This document shows positions 1 through 8,617 of a DNA stretch of 64,000 nt, one piece after another. Made by a program: the position numbers and the translations under genes. The notes beneath the pieces are model-generated. The model did no database searches and had not been told where the DNA came from. It worked only from the letters and a program-made list of their open reading frames with translations. The stretch is from Nocardioides glacieisoli (GTDB lineage Bacteria > Actinomycetota > Actinomycetes > Propionibacteriales > Nocardioidaceae), in assembly GCF_004137245.1 (NCBI RefSeq), contig NZ_SDWS01000003.1, positions 372,001-436,000 of the forward strand. Direction: 5' to 3'. The number at the start of each line of letters is the position of its first letter. Position 1 is the first letter of the stretch.

Positions 1-1194
1 GAGCTGTCCTCGGCCGGCATGAGCCAGCGTGGACGCACCAACCGCGAGGCCGCCGCGCTGCTCGCCCGGCTCGGCCACAGCGAGATCTCCCCGACCCGCG
101 AGGTGGGCCGACTGACCCCGGCGGCCCAGCAGGTCGTCAGCATGGCCCGGGCCCTCTCGCAGGACACCCGCCTGCTCGTGCTCGACGAGCCGTCGGCGGT
201 GCTGGACCAGGGCGAGGTCGACAACCTCTTCCGGGTCATCCACGACCTGACCGCCGAAGGCGTCGCGGTCGTCTACATCTCCCACCGGCTCGAGGAGATC
301 CGCCAGATCGGCGACCGGATCACGGTGCTCAAGGACGGCCGGACGGTCGCCACCGGGCTGGCCGTGGCCGACACGCCGACCGCAGACCTCATCAAGCTGA
401 TGACCGGGCGCTCCATCGAGTACGTCTTCCCGCCCCGCGGCGGTCAGGCGGCCACGTTCGGCGAGCCGGTCCTCGAGGTCAGCGACCTCGCTCTCGAAGG
501 CATCTTCTCCGGTGTCGACCTGAAGGTCCGCGCGGGGGAGATCGTCGGGCTGGCGGGCCTCGTCGGCGCCGGTCGCTCCGAGATCCTCGAGACCGTCTAC
601 GGCGCTCGCCGTCCGTCCGCGGGCACCGTGAAGGTCGACGGCCAGGAGCTGCGCCGCGGCTCGGTCCCCGCAGCCGTCAAGGCCGGCCTCGGCCTCGCCC
701 CGGAGGAGCGCAAGAGCCAGGGCCTGCTCCTCGACCAGGCGATCTACAGCAACATCACGATCTCGACGCTCGGCCGCTTCGCCCGCCTCGGTTTCCTCGA
801 CCGCGGCGAGGAGCGCAAGCGCGCCACCGACGTCACCCAGTCCCTCGACGTCCGCCCGGCAGGGGTCGAGCGTCTCGTACGACTCCTGTCGGGCGGAAAC
901 CAGCAGAAGGTCGTCCTGGCCCGCTGGCTGCTCCGTGAGTGCCGCGTCCTGCTGCTCGACGAGCCCACCCGCGGCGTCGACGTCGGCGCCCGGTCCGAGA
1001 TCTACGCAGTCGTCCGCGCGCTCGCCGACTCCGGCGTCGCCGTCGTCGTCGTGTCGAGCGAGGTGGAGGAGGTGCTCGGTCTGGCCGACCGGGTGCTGGT
1101 GGTCCGCGAGGGCCGCGTCGTCCACGAAGGACCCGCACACGAGATCGACGAGTCCCGCGTCCTGGACCTCGTCATGGAAGGAAGCGCCGCATGA
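1..1194 (+). CDS. Sugar ABC transporter ATP-binding protein, RbsA/MglA type (5' end cut by window)
   Basis: Cytoplasmic ATPase of a carbohydrate importer with two fused nucleotide-binding domains. The frame is open from base 1, so the true start lies upstream; about 397 residues remain of the usual ~500 and the first Walker A is missing. The first domain keeps a degenerate signature (TPAAQQ) and Walker B (LVLDEPSAVL). The second has the reduced P-loop GLVGAGRSE typical of RbsA C-terminal domains, signature LLSGGNQQK and Walker B LLLDEPTRGVDVG. Its stop overlaps the permease start by 4 bp (ATGA). Family assignment is firm; the sugar is unknown. The downstream dehydrogenase and epimerase suggest a polyol or an oxidisable sugar. 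Confidence 0.95.
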   Translation, partial: ELSSAGMSQRGRTNREAAALLARLGHSEISPTREVGRLTPAAQQVVSMARALSQDTRLLVLDEPSAVLDQGEVDNLFRVIHDLTAEGVAVVYISHRLEEIRQIGDRITVLKDGRTVATGLAVADTPTADLIKLMTGRSIEYVFPPRGGQAATFGEPVLEVSDLALEGIFSGVDLKVRAGEIVGLAGLVGAGRSEILETVYGARRPSAGTVKVDGQELRRGSVPAAVKAGLGLAPEERKSQGLLLDQAIYSNITISTLGRFARLGFLDRGEERKRATDVTQSLDVRPAGVERLVRLLSGGNQQKVVLARWLLRECRVLLLDEPTRGVDVGARSEIYAVVRALADSGVAVVVVSSEVEEVLGLADRVLVVREGRVVHEGPAHEIDESRVLDLVMEGSAA

Positions 1195-2285
1195 GCGAGC
1201 ACAGCACCGACCCCGGGACGAACCGGGCACCCGACCTGGGTGCCGTCGAGAACCCCGTTGCCCCGACGACCGGCACCATCCAGGTCGAGCGCACCGCTGC
1301 CGAGTCCGGACGGACGTCGCGCGGTGCCGGACTGATGAGCGGCGCCGTCGGCCGCAACAGCGGCCTGGTGCTCGCCCTGCTCGCGATCTGCGCCGTCGGT
1401 GTCGCCACCGCCGGTGACCGCTTCGCCAGCATCGACACCATGGTGACGATCCTCCGACTCGCCTCCATCGTCGGCGTGGTCAGCATCGGCATGACGTTCG
1501 TGATCATCGGCGGCGGCATCGACCTGTCAGTGGGCGCCATCGTCGCGCTCTCGTCGGTCTGGGCGACCACCTTCGCCACCCAGACGATGGCCGAGGACAC
1601 CCACTGGATCGTGATGGTCTTCGTCGCCCTCGCGGTCGGCGGGGCCTGCGGGCTCGTCAACGGCGTGCTCATCGCCTACGGCAACGTCGTCCCCTTCATC
1701 ATGACGCTGGCCATGCTGGCAGCCGCACGCGGCCTGGCCGAGATCATCTCCGAGCGACGCACCCAGATCGTGAACGTCGAGGGGTTCAAGGACTTCTGGA
1801 CCGCCGACGTCGTCGGTGTCCCGCTGATCGTCGTCATCTTCGCCCTGGTCTCGGTCGGAGGCTGGTTGCTGCTCAACCGGACCACCTTCGGCAGGCGCAC
1901 CCTGGCTGTCGGCGGCAGCCCCGAGGCCGCGCGACTGGCCGGGATCAACGTCAAGCGCCACACGACGATGCTCTACGTGCTCGTCGGGCTCCTCTGCGGC
2001 CTCGCCGCACTCATGTTCCTCGCGCGCACCTCGACCGGCAGCTCCACGCACGGCACGCTCCTCGAGCTCGACGCGATCGCCGCGGTCGTCATCGGCGGCA
2101 CGCTGCTCACCGGCGGGCGCGGCACCATCGTCGGCACCGTGATCGGCGTGCTCATCTTCAGCACCCTCAGCATCGTGTTCGTCCTCAACAACCAGGACAG
2201 CTCGACCCAGGCCGTCGCCAAGGGCCTGATCATCGTCGTCGCCGTGCTGCTCCAGCAGCGGCTGGCCCGGCGCTCGACCAGCTGA
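1191..2285 (+). CDS. Sugar ABC transporter permease, RbsC family
   Basis: Integral membrane channel subunit of the importer. ATG at 1191 overlaps the ATPase stop, giving 364 residues. A hydrophilic N-terminal tail of about 55 residues precedes multiple hydrophobic helices. The family-typical segment GIDLSVGAIVALSS follows the third helix, and GGTLLTGGRGTIVGT lies near the C terminus, as in RbsC/BPD_transp_2 proteins. The frame is open upstream inside the ATPase gene, but translational coupling at 1191 is the natural start. It works with the neighbouring ATPase and binding lipoprotein. Confidence 0.94.
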   Translation: MSEHSTDPGTNRAPDLGAVENPVAPTTGTIQVERTAAESGRTSRGAGLMSGAVGRNSGLVLALLAICAVGVATAGDRFASIDTMVTILRLASIVGVVSIGMTFVIIGGGIDLSVGAIVALSSVWATTFATQTMAEDTHWIVMVFVALAVGGACGLVNGVLIAYGNVVPFIMTLAMLAAARGLAEIISERRTQIVNVEGFKDFWTADVVGVPLIVVIFALVSVGGWLLLNRTTFGRRTLAVGGSPEAARLAGINVKRHTTMLYVLVGLLCGLAALMFLARTSTGSSTHGTLLELDAIAAVVIGGTLLTGGRGTIVGTVIGVLIFSTLSIVFVLNNQDSSTQAVAKGLIIVVAVLLQQRLARRSTS

Positions 2286-2361
2286 CCGCACCACCCCGTA
2301 CTCGGACCCACCCTCACCATCCGCACACCAGGCACACCCTCAGAAACAAGGAGCACACCCC

Positions 2362-3429
2362 ATGCGACTGCGCACCACCACCTCACGCCACCGCTACCCC
2401 GGCCTCGTGGTCGGCGCGGTCGCCGTCCTCGCCCTGTCCGCCTGCACCGGGAGTGCCGAGGACGCGGCAGCCGACGAGGAGAGCTCGTCGGACGCCGCCC
2501 CCGCGGCCGCCGAGGGGGGCAACGACGAGGAGGGTGACCAGGTCACCATCGGCTTCTCGGCGCCCGCCGCCGACCACGGCTGGATGGCGGCCATCACCAA
2601 CAACGTCCGTGACCTCGCCGAGCAGTACCCCGACATCGACCTGCAGGTGGCCGAGGGCACCAACGACGTCAACCTGCAGATCAGCCAGGTCGAGACCTTC
2701 ATCAACGACGGCGTCGATGCCATCGTGCTGCTCCCGTTCGACGGCGCCGCGATGACGCCGGTCGCGCTCAAGGCGATGGAGGCCGGCATCACGGTCGTCA
2801 ACGTCGACCGTGAGTTCGACGACCCCAACGCCGCCCGCGTCACCGTCCTCGGTGACAACTACGGCATGGGCGTCTCCGCCGGTCAGTACGTCTGCGAGCA
2901 GGCCGGCGGCAACGAGGACGCCGTCGTCGCCGAGATCGCCGGCATCGACTCGCTGCCCCTGACGCAGGACCGCAGCCAGGGCTTCGAGGACGCGCTGTCC
3001 GAGTGCGGTCTCGACGTCGACGCCCGCCAGGCGGCCGAGTTCACCGTCGAGAGCGGCGAGGAGGTCGCGGCCGCGCTGCTGCAGTCGGAGGAGAAGATCG
3101 ACTTCCTGTGGAACCACGACGACGACCAGGGCGTCGGCGTCCTGGCCGCCATCGAGAACGCCGGTCGCGACGAGTTCGTGATGGTCGGTGGCGCTGGTTC
3201 GGCCAACGCCATGCGTGAGATCCAGGACGACAGCGGCGTCCTCAAGGCGACGGTCATCTACCCGTCGACCCAGGGTGCCGACGGCGTCAAGCTCGCCCGC
3301 CTGATCCTGCAGCAGAAGGCGATGACCGACCTGGTCGAGGTCGAGGTCCCGCGCCTGGTGCAGCTCTACGCACCGGTCGTCACCGGTGACAACGTCGACC
3401 AGTACATCGACAGCGCGTTCGAGTCCTGA
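2362..3429 (+). CDS. Sugar-binding lipoprotein of ABC transporter (periplasmic-binding protein, LacI-like fold)
   Basis: Extracellular solute-binding protein of 355 residues. The N terminus has basic residues, a hydrophobic core and the lipobox LSAC with Cys28, so it should be lipid-anchored. An acidic, low-complexity linker (about residues 31-58) is followed by a Peripla_BP_4-type domain starting VTIGFSAPAADHGWMAA. The sequence VDAIVLLPFDGAAMTP is characteristic of ribose/inositol/galactose binders. It starts 76 bp after the permease and is followed by a strong hairpin, fitting the higher transcript level usual for binding proteins. The ligand cannot be read from sequence. Confidence 0.93.
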   Translation: MRLRTTTSRHRYPGLVVGAVAVLALSACTGSAEDAAADEESSSDAAPAAAEGGNDEEGDQVTIGFSAPAADHGWMAAITNNVRDLAEQYPDIDLQVAEGTNDVNLQISQVETFINDGVDAIVLLPFDGAAMTPVALKAMEAGITVVNVDREFDDPNAARVTVLGDNYGMGVSAGQYVCEQAGGNEDAVVAEIAGIDSLPLTQDRSQGFEDALSECGLDVDARQAAEFTVESGEEVAAALLQSEEKIDFLWNHDDDQGVGVLAAIENAGRDEFVMVGGAGSANAMREIQDDSGVLKATVIYPSTQGADGVKLARLILQQKAMTDLVEVEVPRLVQLYAPVVTGDNVDQYIDSAFES

Positions 3430-3438
3430 GCTGACATT

Positions 3439-3473
3439 CCGTCCGGCGCCCTCACACTGGGGGCGCCGGACGG
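3439..3473 (+). terminator. Hairpin after the sugar-binding protein gene
   Basis: A 13-bp perfect stem (3439-3451 with 3461-3473) encloses a 9-nt loop, 10 bp after the stop at 3429. There is no T-run, as is common in GC-rich actinobacteria. It may partly terminate or stabilise the transporter mRNA before the catabolic genes. Confidence 0.6.
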
Positions 3474-3516
3474 GCTCTGCCCCCTCGAGCCGGTCGACGA
3501 CAGAACAGGAACCACA

Positions 3517-4698
3517 ATGGCCTCCGAGCACGACACGCTGTCCGTAGGGATGGTGGGCTACGCCTTCATGGGTGCTGCGCACTCACAGGCGTGGCGCAAC
3601 GCCCCGCGCTTCTTCGAGCTTCCGCTGCGCGTGCAGATGTCCGCGGTGGCGGGACGCGACGAGACGAAGGTGGCCGCGGCCGCCGCGCAGCTCGGGTGGG
3701 AGTCGACCGAGACGTCCTGGCAGGCGCTCGTCGCCCGCGACGACATCGACCTCATCGACGTGTGCACCCCCGGGGACACGCACGCCGAGATCGCCATCGC
3801 CGCGCTCGAGGCGGGCAAGCACGTCCTCTGCGAGAAGCCGTTGGCCAACACCGTCGAGGAGGCCGAGGCGATGGTCGCGGCCGCCGAGAAGGCCAAGGCC
3901 TCCGGCGTCCGCTCGATGGTCGGCTTCACCTACCGACGGGTGCCGGCGATCGCGCTGGCCCGCAAGCTCGTCGCCGACGGTCGGCTCGGCACGATCCACC
4001 ACGTCCGCGCGCAGTACCTCCAGGACTGGATCGTCGACCCGGAGGCGCCGCTGTCGTGGCGCCTCGACAAGTCGAAGGCCGGCTCCGGTGCCCTGGGCGA
4101 CATCGGTGCCCACATCGTCGACCTGGCGCAGTTCATCACCGGCGACACCATCGCCACCGTGACCGGCCGGCTGGAGACCTTCGTCAAGGAGCGCCCGCTG
4201 CCGGCGGAGTCGCACACCGGTCTCTCCGGCACCGCGGACTCGACCGAGCGCGGACCGGTCACCGTCGACGACGCCGCCGCCTTCCTCGCCCACTTCCGCG
4301 GTGGCGCACTCGGCGTCTTCGAGGCGACCCGGTTCGCCAACGGCCGCAAGAACGCCATCCGCATCGAGGTCAACGGCTCGCGCGGCAGCCTGGCATTCGA
4401 CTTCGAGGACATGAACATCCTCCACTTCCACGACGGTGACGTCGACTCGGAGACGGCGGGGTTCCGCCGGATCCTCGCCACCGAGCCCGAGCACCCCTAC
4501 GTCGCCGCGTGGTGGCCGCCCGGCCACCTGCTGGGCTACGAGCACGGCTTCACCCACCAGGTCGTCGACCTGGTCAGCGACCTCGCCCGCGGCGTCGACC
4601 CGAGCCCGTCGTTCGCCGACGGCCTGCAGGTGCAGCGGGTCCTCGCGGCCGTCGAGGCCAGCTCGCTCAGCTCCACCTGGCAGGACATCCCCGGCTGA
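3517..4698 (+). CDS. Gfo/Idh/MocA family NAD(P)-dependent oxidoreductase
   Basis: Cytoplasmic sugar or polyol dehydrogenase, 393 residues, normal family length. The N-terminal Rossmann fold begins [17 protein letters not shown] (dinucleotide-binding glycines). The family hallmark [15 protein letters not shown] supplies the conserved Lys of the EKP motif, followed by GFTYRRVPA and the substrate-domain segment [16 protein letters not shown], with the Asp and His of the usual catalytic region. It lies between the transporter and a TIM-barrel epimerase. Such trios act in inositol or keto-sugar pathways, but the exact substrate is unresolved. Confidence 0.92.
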   Translation: MASEHDTLSVGMVGYAFMGAAHSQAWRNAPRFFELPLRVQMSAVAGRDETKVAAAAAQLGWESTETSWQALVARDDIDLIDVCTPGDTHAEIAIAALEAGKHVLCEKPLANTVEEAEAMVAAAEKAKASGVRSMVGFTYRRVPAIALARKLVADGRLGTIHHVRAQYLQDWIVDPEAPLSWRLDKSKAGSGALGDIGAHIVDLAQFITGDTIATVTGRLETFVKERPLPAESHTGLSGTADSTERGPVTVDDAAAFLAHFRGGALGVFEATRFANGRKNAIRIEVNGSRGSLAFDFEDMNILHFHDGDVDSETAGFRRILATEPEHPYVAAWWPPGHLLGYEHGFTHQVVDLVSDLARGVDPSPSFADGLQVQRVLAAVEASSLSSTWQDIPG

Positions 4699-4744
4699 CG
4701 CCGGTCCACCTCACAGCCGTTCCACCACAGAAGGGACACACCCC

Positions 4745-5752
4745 ATGCCTCGCCCTGTCACCTTGTTCACCGGCCAGTGGGCCGACCTGCCGTTCGAGGA
4801 GGTCTGCAGGCTGGCCTCGGGGTGGGGTTATGACGGTCTGGAGATTGCGTGCTGGGGTGATCACTTCGACCCGTGGGCCGCGGTCGAGGACGACGCGTAC
4901 GTGCCGGCGAAGCTGGAGGTGTTGAAGAAGCACGACCTGCAGGTGTTCGCGATCTCGAACCACTTGAAGGGTCAGGCCGTCTGTGACGACCCGATCGACG
5001 AGCGGCACCGCGGGATCCTCCCGGACCGGATCTGGGGCGACGGCGATGCGGAGGGCGTGCGCCAGCGTGCGGCGGAGGAGATGAAGATGACTGCCCGCGG
5101 GGCCCGCAAGCTGGGCGTGGACGTGGTGGTCGGGTTCACCGGGTCGGCGATCTGGAAGTACGTCGCGATGTTCCCCCCGGCGACGCAGGACATGGTCGAT
5201 GCGGGTTATCAGGACTTCGCTGATCGGTGGAACCCGATCCTCGACGTGTTCGACAGTGAGGGGGTGAGGTTCGCCCACGAGGTGCACCCCTCGGAGATCG
5301 CCTATGACTACTGGACGACCGTGGCGGCGATGGAGGCGATCGGTCACCGGGAGGCGTTCGGCCTGAACTGGGACCCGTCGCACTTCGTGTGGCAGGACCT
5401 GGATCCGGTGGGGTTCTTGTGGGACTTCAAGGACCGGATCTACCACGTGGACTGCAAGGACGCGAAGAAGCAGGTCGGCAACGGTCGCAACGGGCGGATG
5501 GGTTCGCACCTGCCGTGGGCTGATCCGCGTCGTGGGTGGGACTTCGTGTCGACCGGTCATGGTGACGTGCCGTGGGAGGCGTGTTTCCGGATGCTGAACA
5601 CGATCGGCTACGACGGTCCGATCTCCGTGGAGTGGGAGGACGCGGGGATGGACCGGCTCGTCGGTGCCCCGGAGGCGCTGGAGTTCGTGCGCCGCCTCGC
5701 GTTCGACGCCCCCGACGCCGCCTTCGACGCCGCCTTCAGCACGAAGGACTGA
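4745..5752 (+). CDS. Sugar phosphate isomerase/epimerase family TIM-barrel protein
   Basis: Xylose isomerase-like TIM barrel of 335 residues. ATG 4745 follows an AAGGGACA ribosome site; the frame is open further upstream inside the previous gene, but nothing there resembles this family. Candidate metal ligands are Glu in HEVHPSE, Asp/His in NWDPSHF, His in YHVDCKD and Glu in SVEWED. It probably isomerises the oxidised sugar made by the upstream dehydrogenase. Codon use between about 4800 and 5650 has visibly more T- and G-ending codons (GGT, TAT, GAT, GTG) than its neighbours, which may mean a different origin for this gene. Confidence 0.9.
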   Translation: MPRPVTLFTGQWADLPFEEVCRLASGWGYDGLEIACWGDHFDPWAAVEDDAYVPAKLEVLKKHDLQVFAISNHLKGQAVCDDPIDERHRGILPDRIWGDGDAEGVRQRAAEEMKMTARGARKLGVDVVVGFTGSAIWKYVAMFPPATQDMVDAGYQDFADRWNPILDVFDSEGVRFAHEVHPSEIAYDYWTTVAAMEAIGHREAFGLNWDPSHFVWQDLDPVGFLWDFKDRIYHVDCKDAKKQVGNGRNGRMGSHLPWADPRRGWDFVSTGHGDVPWEACFRMLNTIGYDGPISVEWEDAGMDRLVGAPEALEFVRRLAFDAPDAAFDAAFSTKD

Positions 5753-5768
5753 CGCGTCCGTCTGGTCC

Positions 5769-5774
5769 TAGACT
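5769..5774 (+). promoter_or_regulatory. -10 box TAGACT of a leaderless promoter
   Basis: TAGACT lies 6 nt before the ATG at 5781 and no ribosome site is visible. In actinobacteria a TANNNT box 6-8 nt upstream of the start codon marks transcription starting at the first base of the gene. Confidence 0.6.
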
Positions 5775-5780
5775 CCCGTC

Positions 5781-6644
5781 ATGAGAGGATTCCGGGCCAA
5801 GGACGCGGACCGTGACGCCTGCGTCGAGCTGATCGAGGCGGCGTTCGTCGACGGCCAGCTCAACTCCGCCGACCGCGACCTCCGCGTCGGACGCGCGCTG
5901 TCGGCGGAGACCGTCGACGAGCTCCAGACGCTGACGCGCGACCTGCAGCTGCCGCCGGGCGCCGTCGTACCCACGAACACGTCGGCGTCGGTGCAGCGAC
6001 CGCGACCCTCGCTCGCCCCGCGCGTCGTCGGCGGGGTCTTCGCGCTCGTCGTCGTCGGCGTGGTGCTCTTCATCGGCGTCGTCGCGGTGACGATGTTCGC
6101 CTCCCTGGGCGGCGAGTCGTCCTCCGACGTCGACTCCGGGACCATCTTCGAGTCCGAGCTCGCCGATCCGGAGATCATGTTCGAGGAGCAGGCCCCGGCG
6201 CCGACCTTCGAGATGACCGCCGGTCAGGTGCGGACGTTCCTGCGAGCCTACGAGGAGCAGTTCGGCACGCTCGAGGTCTACGAGGCGGGGTTCTACCCGA
6301 CTCGGGTCGGCGTGATGGTGCCGGTGCGCGGCTCGCGCCCGCGGATGGAGCGCTGGTCGTGGACCGGCGAGTGGCGCCAGGACACCGAGGCGTCGCGGGT
6401 GACCGGACCGGGCGGGATCGTCGACCTCGGCACCGTCGACGTACGCCGGATGTTCGCCAACATCGACACGGCGCGCCGGACGCTCGACGTCGACCGGGGC
6501 AAGCTCACCCACGTGCTGGTGAACCGCTGGTTCGACGACCGGGCCGCGGTCAACATCTACATCGGCAACCAGTTCGGCGAGAGCGGCTACCTCAGGACGA
6601 CGCCGTCCGGCGAGGTGGTCCGCGCCTACCCCTACGACGCCTGA
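5781..6644 (+). CDS. DUF1707 domain membrane protein (first of two paralogues)
   Basis: 287 residues. The N-terminal ~55 residues (FRAKDADRDACVELIEAAF, then GQLNSADRDLRVGRAL) are a DUF1707 domain, a short helical module common at the N terminus of actinobacterial membrane proteins. One transmembrane helix follows at about residues 75-105, then an extracytoplasmic domain of about 170 residues with no recognised family. A downstream gene has the same three-part layout and similar residues, so they arose by tandem duplication. Function is unknown; an envelope role is inferred only from topology. Confidence 0.85.
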   Translation: MRGFRAKDADRDACVELIEAAFVDGQLNSADRDLRVGRALSAETVDELQTLTRDLQLPPGAVVPTNTSASVQRPRPSLAPRVVGGVFALVVVGVVLFIGVVAVTMFASLGGESSSDVDSGTIFESELADPEIMFEEQAPAPTFEMTAGQVRTFLRAYEEQFGTLEVYEAGFYPTRVGVMVPVRGSRPRMERWSWTGEWRQDTEASRVTGPGGIVDLGTVDVRRMFANIDTARRTLDVDRGKLTHVLVNRWFDDRAAVNIYIGNQFGESGYLRTTPSGEVVRAYPYDA

Positions 6645-6653
6645 GGCTGGGCC

Positions 6654-6659
6654 TAGAAT
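6654..6659 (+). promoter_or_regulatory. -10 box TAGAAT of a leaderless promoter
   Basis: TAGAAT is 8 nt before GTG 6668. The context resembles that upstream of the paralogue at 5781, suggesting the promoter was duplicated with the gene. Confidence 0.55.
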
Positions 6660-6667
6660 CCCGGACC

Positions 6668-7528
6668 GTGGGGGGATTCCGCGCCAAGGACGCTGACCGC
6701 GAGCGCTACGTCGAGGTGATCGAGTCGGCCTACGTCGACGGGCAGCTCGGCGACCAGGACCGCGAGCTGCGGATCAGCCGCGCGCTGACGGCCGCGACGC
6801 TCGACGAGCTCGACGGGCTGACCCGCGACCTCCAGAACCAGCCGGCGCCCGTCGTGGTGCGGAGGCCGGCACCGAGGGTGGTCGAGCAGGCTCCCGTCGC
6901 AGCTCCGCGGGAGCCCGTGCAGTGGCCGGTGCCGCCGAGGACCGGGCTGCCGGTCAAGGCCGTGTGGTTCATCGTGGCCGGCGTCTTCGGACTCTCCATG
7001 ATGGCCATCGCCGCGCCGAGCCCGGGCCCGATGGACGCGGCGCCCTACGAGGGCTACGAGACCACGTGGGAGTCCGGTGTCGACCAGTCCTACGAGCTCT
7101 CCGAGTCGACGGTGCGCACCGTCGTCCGGCGTTACCGGTCCAGGTTCCAGACCGGCGAGGCGCAGCGGGTCACGTTGTTCACCTACCAGGCCCAGGCGCA
7201 GGTCCCCGCCGGTGCCACCCGGCCGTCCAGCGAGGTGTGGACCTGGGACGGCGACGCCTGGAACCGCGCGGCGGGCCGGGAGGCCGAGCCGGTCACCGGC
7301 GTGGTCGACCTGTCCGTGCTGGACGTGAAGGCGCTCTTCCGCAACGTCGCCGTCGCGACGACCGGCCTCGGGGCGGCTGACGCAGAGGTGCAGCGCATCG
7401 AGCTGCGGCCGAGCGCCGACGGGCGGGGCAGGGTGACGATCCACGTCCGCGACGGTTCCGGGGGCAGGGCCGTGCTGGAGACGACCCTGCAGGGCTCGCG
7501 GGTCCGCGAGGTCCCCTTCGAGGGGTGA
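6668..7528 (+). CDS. DUF1707 domain membrane protein (second paralogue)
   Basis: 286 residues from GTG 6668. It starts with a DUF1707 module (FRAKDADRERYVEVIESAY, GQLGDQDRELRISRAL) very like the preceding gene. A Pro-rich linker, one transmembrane helix near residues 98-118 (VWFIVAGVFGLSMMAIA) and an extracytoplasmic C-terminal domain follow. Both C-terminal domains contain a VDL...LDVKALF/VDL...VDVRRMF motif, so the duplication covers the whole protein. The frame is open upstream, but the DUF1707 homology begins exactly at this GTG. Confidence 0.85.
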   Translation: MGGFRAKDADRERYVEVIESAYVDGQLGDQDRELRISRALTAATLDELDGLTRDLQNQPAPVVVRRPAPRVVEQAPVAAPREPVQWPVPPRTGLPVKAVWFIVAGVFGLSMMAIAAPSPGPMDAAPYEGYETTWESGVDQSYELSESTVRTVVRRYRSRFQTGEAQRVTLFTYQAQAQVPAGATRPSSEVWTWDGDAWNRAAGREAEPVTGVVDLSVLDVKALFRNVAVATTGLGAADAEVQRIELRPSADGRGRVTIHVRDGSGGRAVLETTLQGSRVREVPFEG

Positions 7529-7572
7529 GCAATCCCACGTGACCGGCGCGAGCCACCGGCCGCCGGCTGCGG

Positions 7573-7578
7573 CACGAT
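7573..7578 (+). promoter_or_regulatory. Possible -10 box CACGAT (leaderless)
   Basis: CACGAT is 7 nt before ATG 7586, with the first T of TANNNT replaced by C. The same hexamer and spacing occur on the minus strand before the MFS gene start at 11994. Confidence 0.4.
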
Positions 7579-7585
7579 GTCCGGC

Positions 7586-8617
7586 ATGAAGACGAACCCC
7601 GGCAACTTCTTCGAGGACTTCACCGTCGGGCAGGTCATCGACCACGCCACGCCCCGCACGATCACCGAGGGCGACCGGGCGCTCTACGGCGCTATTTACC
7701 CGACCCGCTTCGCGGTCCCGTCGTCCGCCGAGCTCGCCGCGTCCGTCGGCCTGGCGCCCCACCCGGTCGAGGAGCTGGTCGGCTTCCACGTCGCCTTCGG
7801 CAAGACCGTGCCGGACGTCTCGCTCAACGCCGTCGCGAACCTCGGCTACGCCGAGTGCCGCTTCCACGTCCCGGTCGTCCCGGGCGACACCCTGCGCACA
7901 CGCTCGGAGGTCATCGGCCTCAAGGAGAACTCCAACGGTCGCACGGGCGTCGTGTGGGTCCGCTCGACCGCGACCAACCAGCGGGGCGAGGCCGCGATCG
8001 AGTGGGCGCGCTGGGTGATGGTGCACAAGCGCTCCGCGGACTCACCGGCCCCCGCGACGGTGGTGCCCGACCTGGCGCCGGCCGTCGATGCGACCGACCT
8101 GGTCGTGCCCGCCGGCCTCGACCTCTCGGCGTACGACGACGTGGCGGCAGGCTCGCCGCACCGGCTCGGCGACTACGAGGTCGGGGAGCGGATCGACCAC
8201 GTCGACGGCGTGACCCTCACCGACGCCGAGCACATGATGGCGACGCGGCTGTGGCAGAACACCGCCAAGGTGCACTTCAACACCGACGCGCGCCCCGACG
8301 GCAGGCGGCTCGTCTACGGCGGGCACGTGATCTCGCTGGCCCGCGCCCTCTCCTTCAACGGCCTGGCCAACGCCCAGCTCATCGCCGCGATCAACGCCGG
8401 CGCGCACGTCGCCCCGGCCTTCGCCGACGACACCGTCCACGCGTGGTCCGAGGTGCTCGACACCGCCACGCTCGACGCACCGGGTGTCGGCGCGCTCCGG
8501 CTCCGACTGGTGGCGACCCGCGGTCGCGACGAGTCGATGACGCTGCGATCCGACGACGGGAAGTACGCCGACGGCGTGCTGCTCGACCTCGACTACTGGG
8601 CGCTCATCCCACGCTGA
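7586..8617 (+). CDS. MaoC-like double hotdog dehydratase (mesaconyl-CoA/methylmalyl-CoA hydratase-like)
   Basis: 343 residues with two hotdog halves. The N-terminal half begins NFFEDFTVGQVIDHATPRTI, the form seen in beta-methylmalyl-CoA dehydratase (Mch) and related MaoC proteins. The second half begins YEVGERIDHVDGVTLTDAEH and contains VYGGHVISLARALSF. The substrate is expected to be a branched or hydroxylated acyl-CoA. No other 3-hydroxypropionate or ethylmalonyl-CoA gene is nearby, so the pathway is open. ATG 7577 is an alternative start three codons upstream; 7586 is preferred because of the promoter spacing. The 3' end overlaps the convergent sulfotransferase gene by 14 bp. Confidence 0.85.
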   Translation: MKTNPGNFFEDFTVGQVIDHATPRTITEGDRALYGAIYPTRFAVPSSAELAASVGLAPHPVEELVGFHVAFGKTVPDVSLNAVANLGYAECRFHVPVVPGDTLRTRSEVIGLKENSNGRTGVVWVRSTATNQRGEAAIEWARWVMVHKRSADSPAPATVVPDLAPAVDATDLVVPAGLDLSAYDDVAAGSPHRLGDYEVGERIDHVDGVTLTDAEHMMATRLWQNTAKVHFNTDARPDGRRLVYGGHVISLARALSFNGLANAQLIAAINAGAHVAPAFADDTVHAWSEVLDTATLDAPGVGALRLRLVATRGRDESMTLRSDDGKYADGVLLDLDYWALIPR

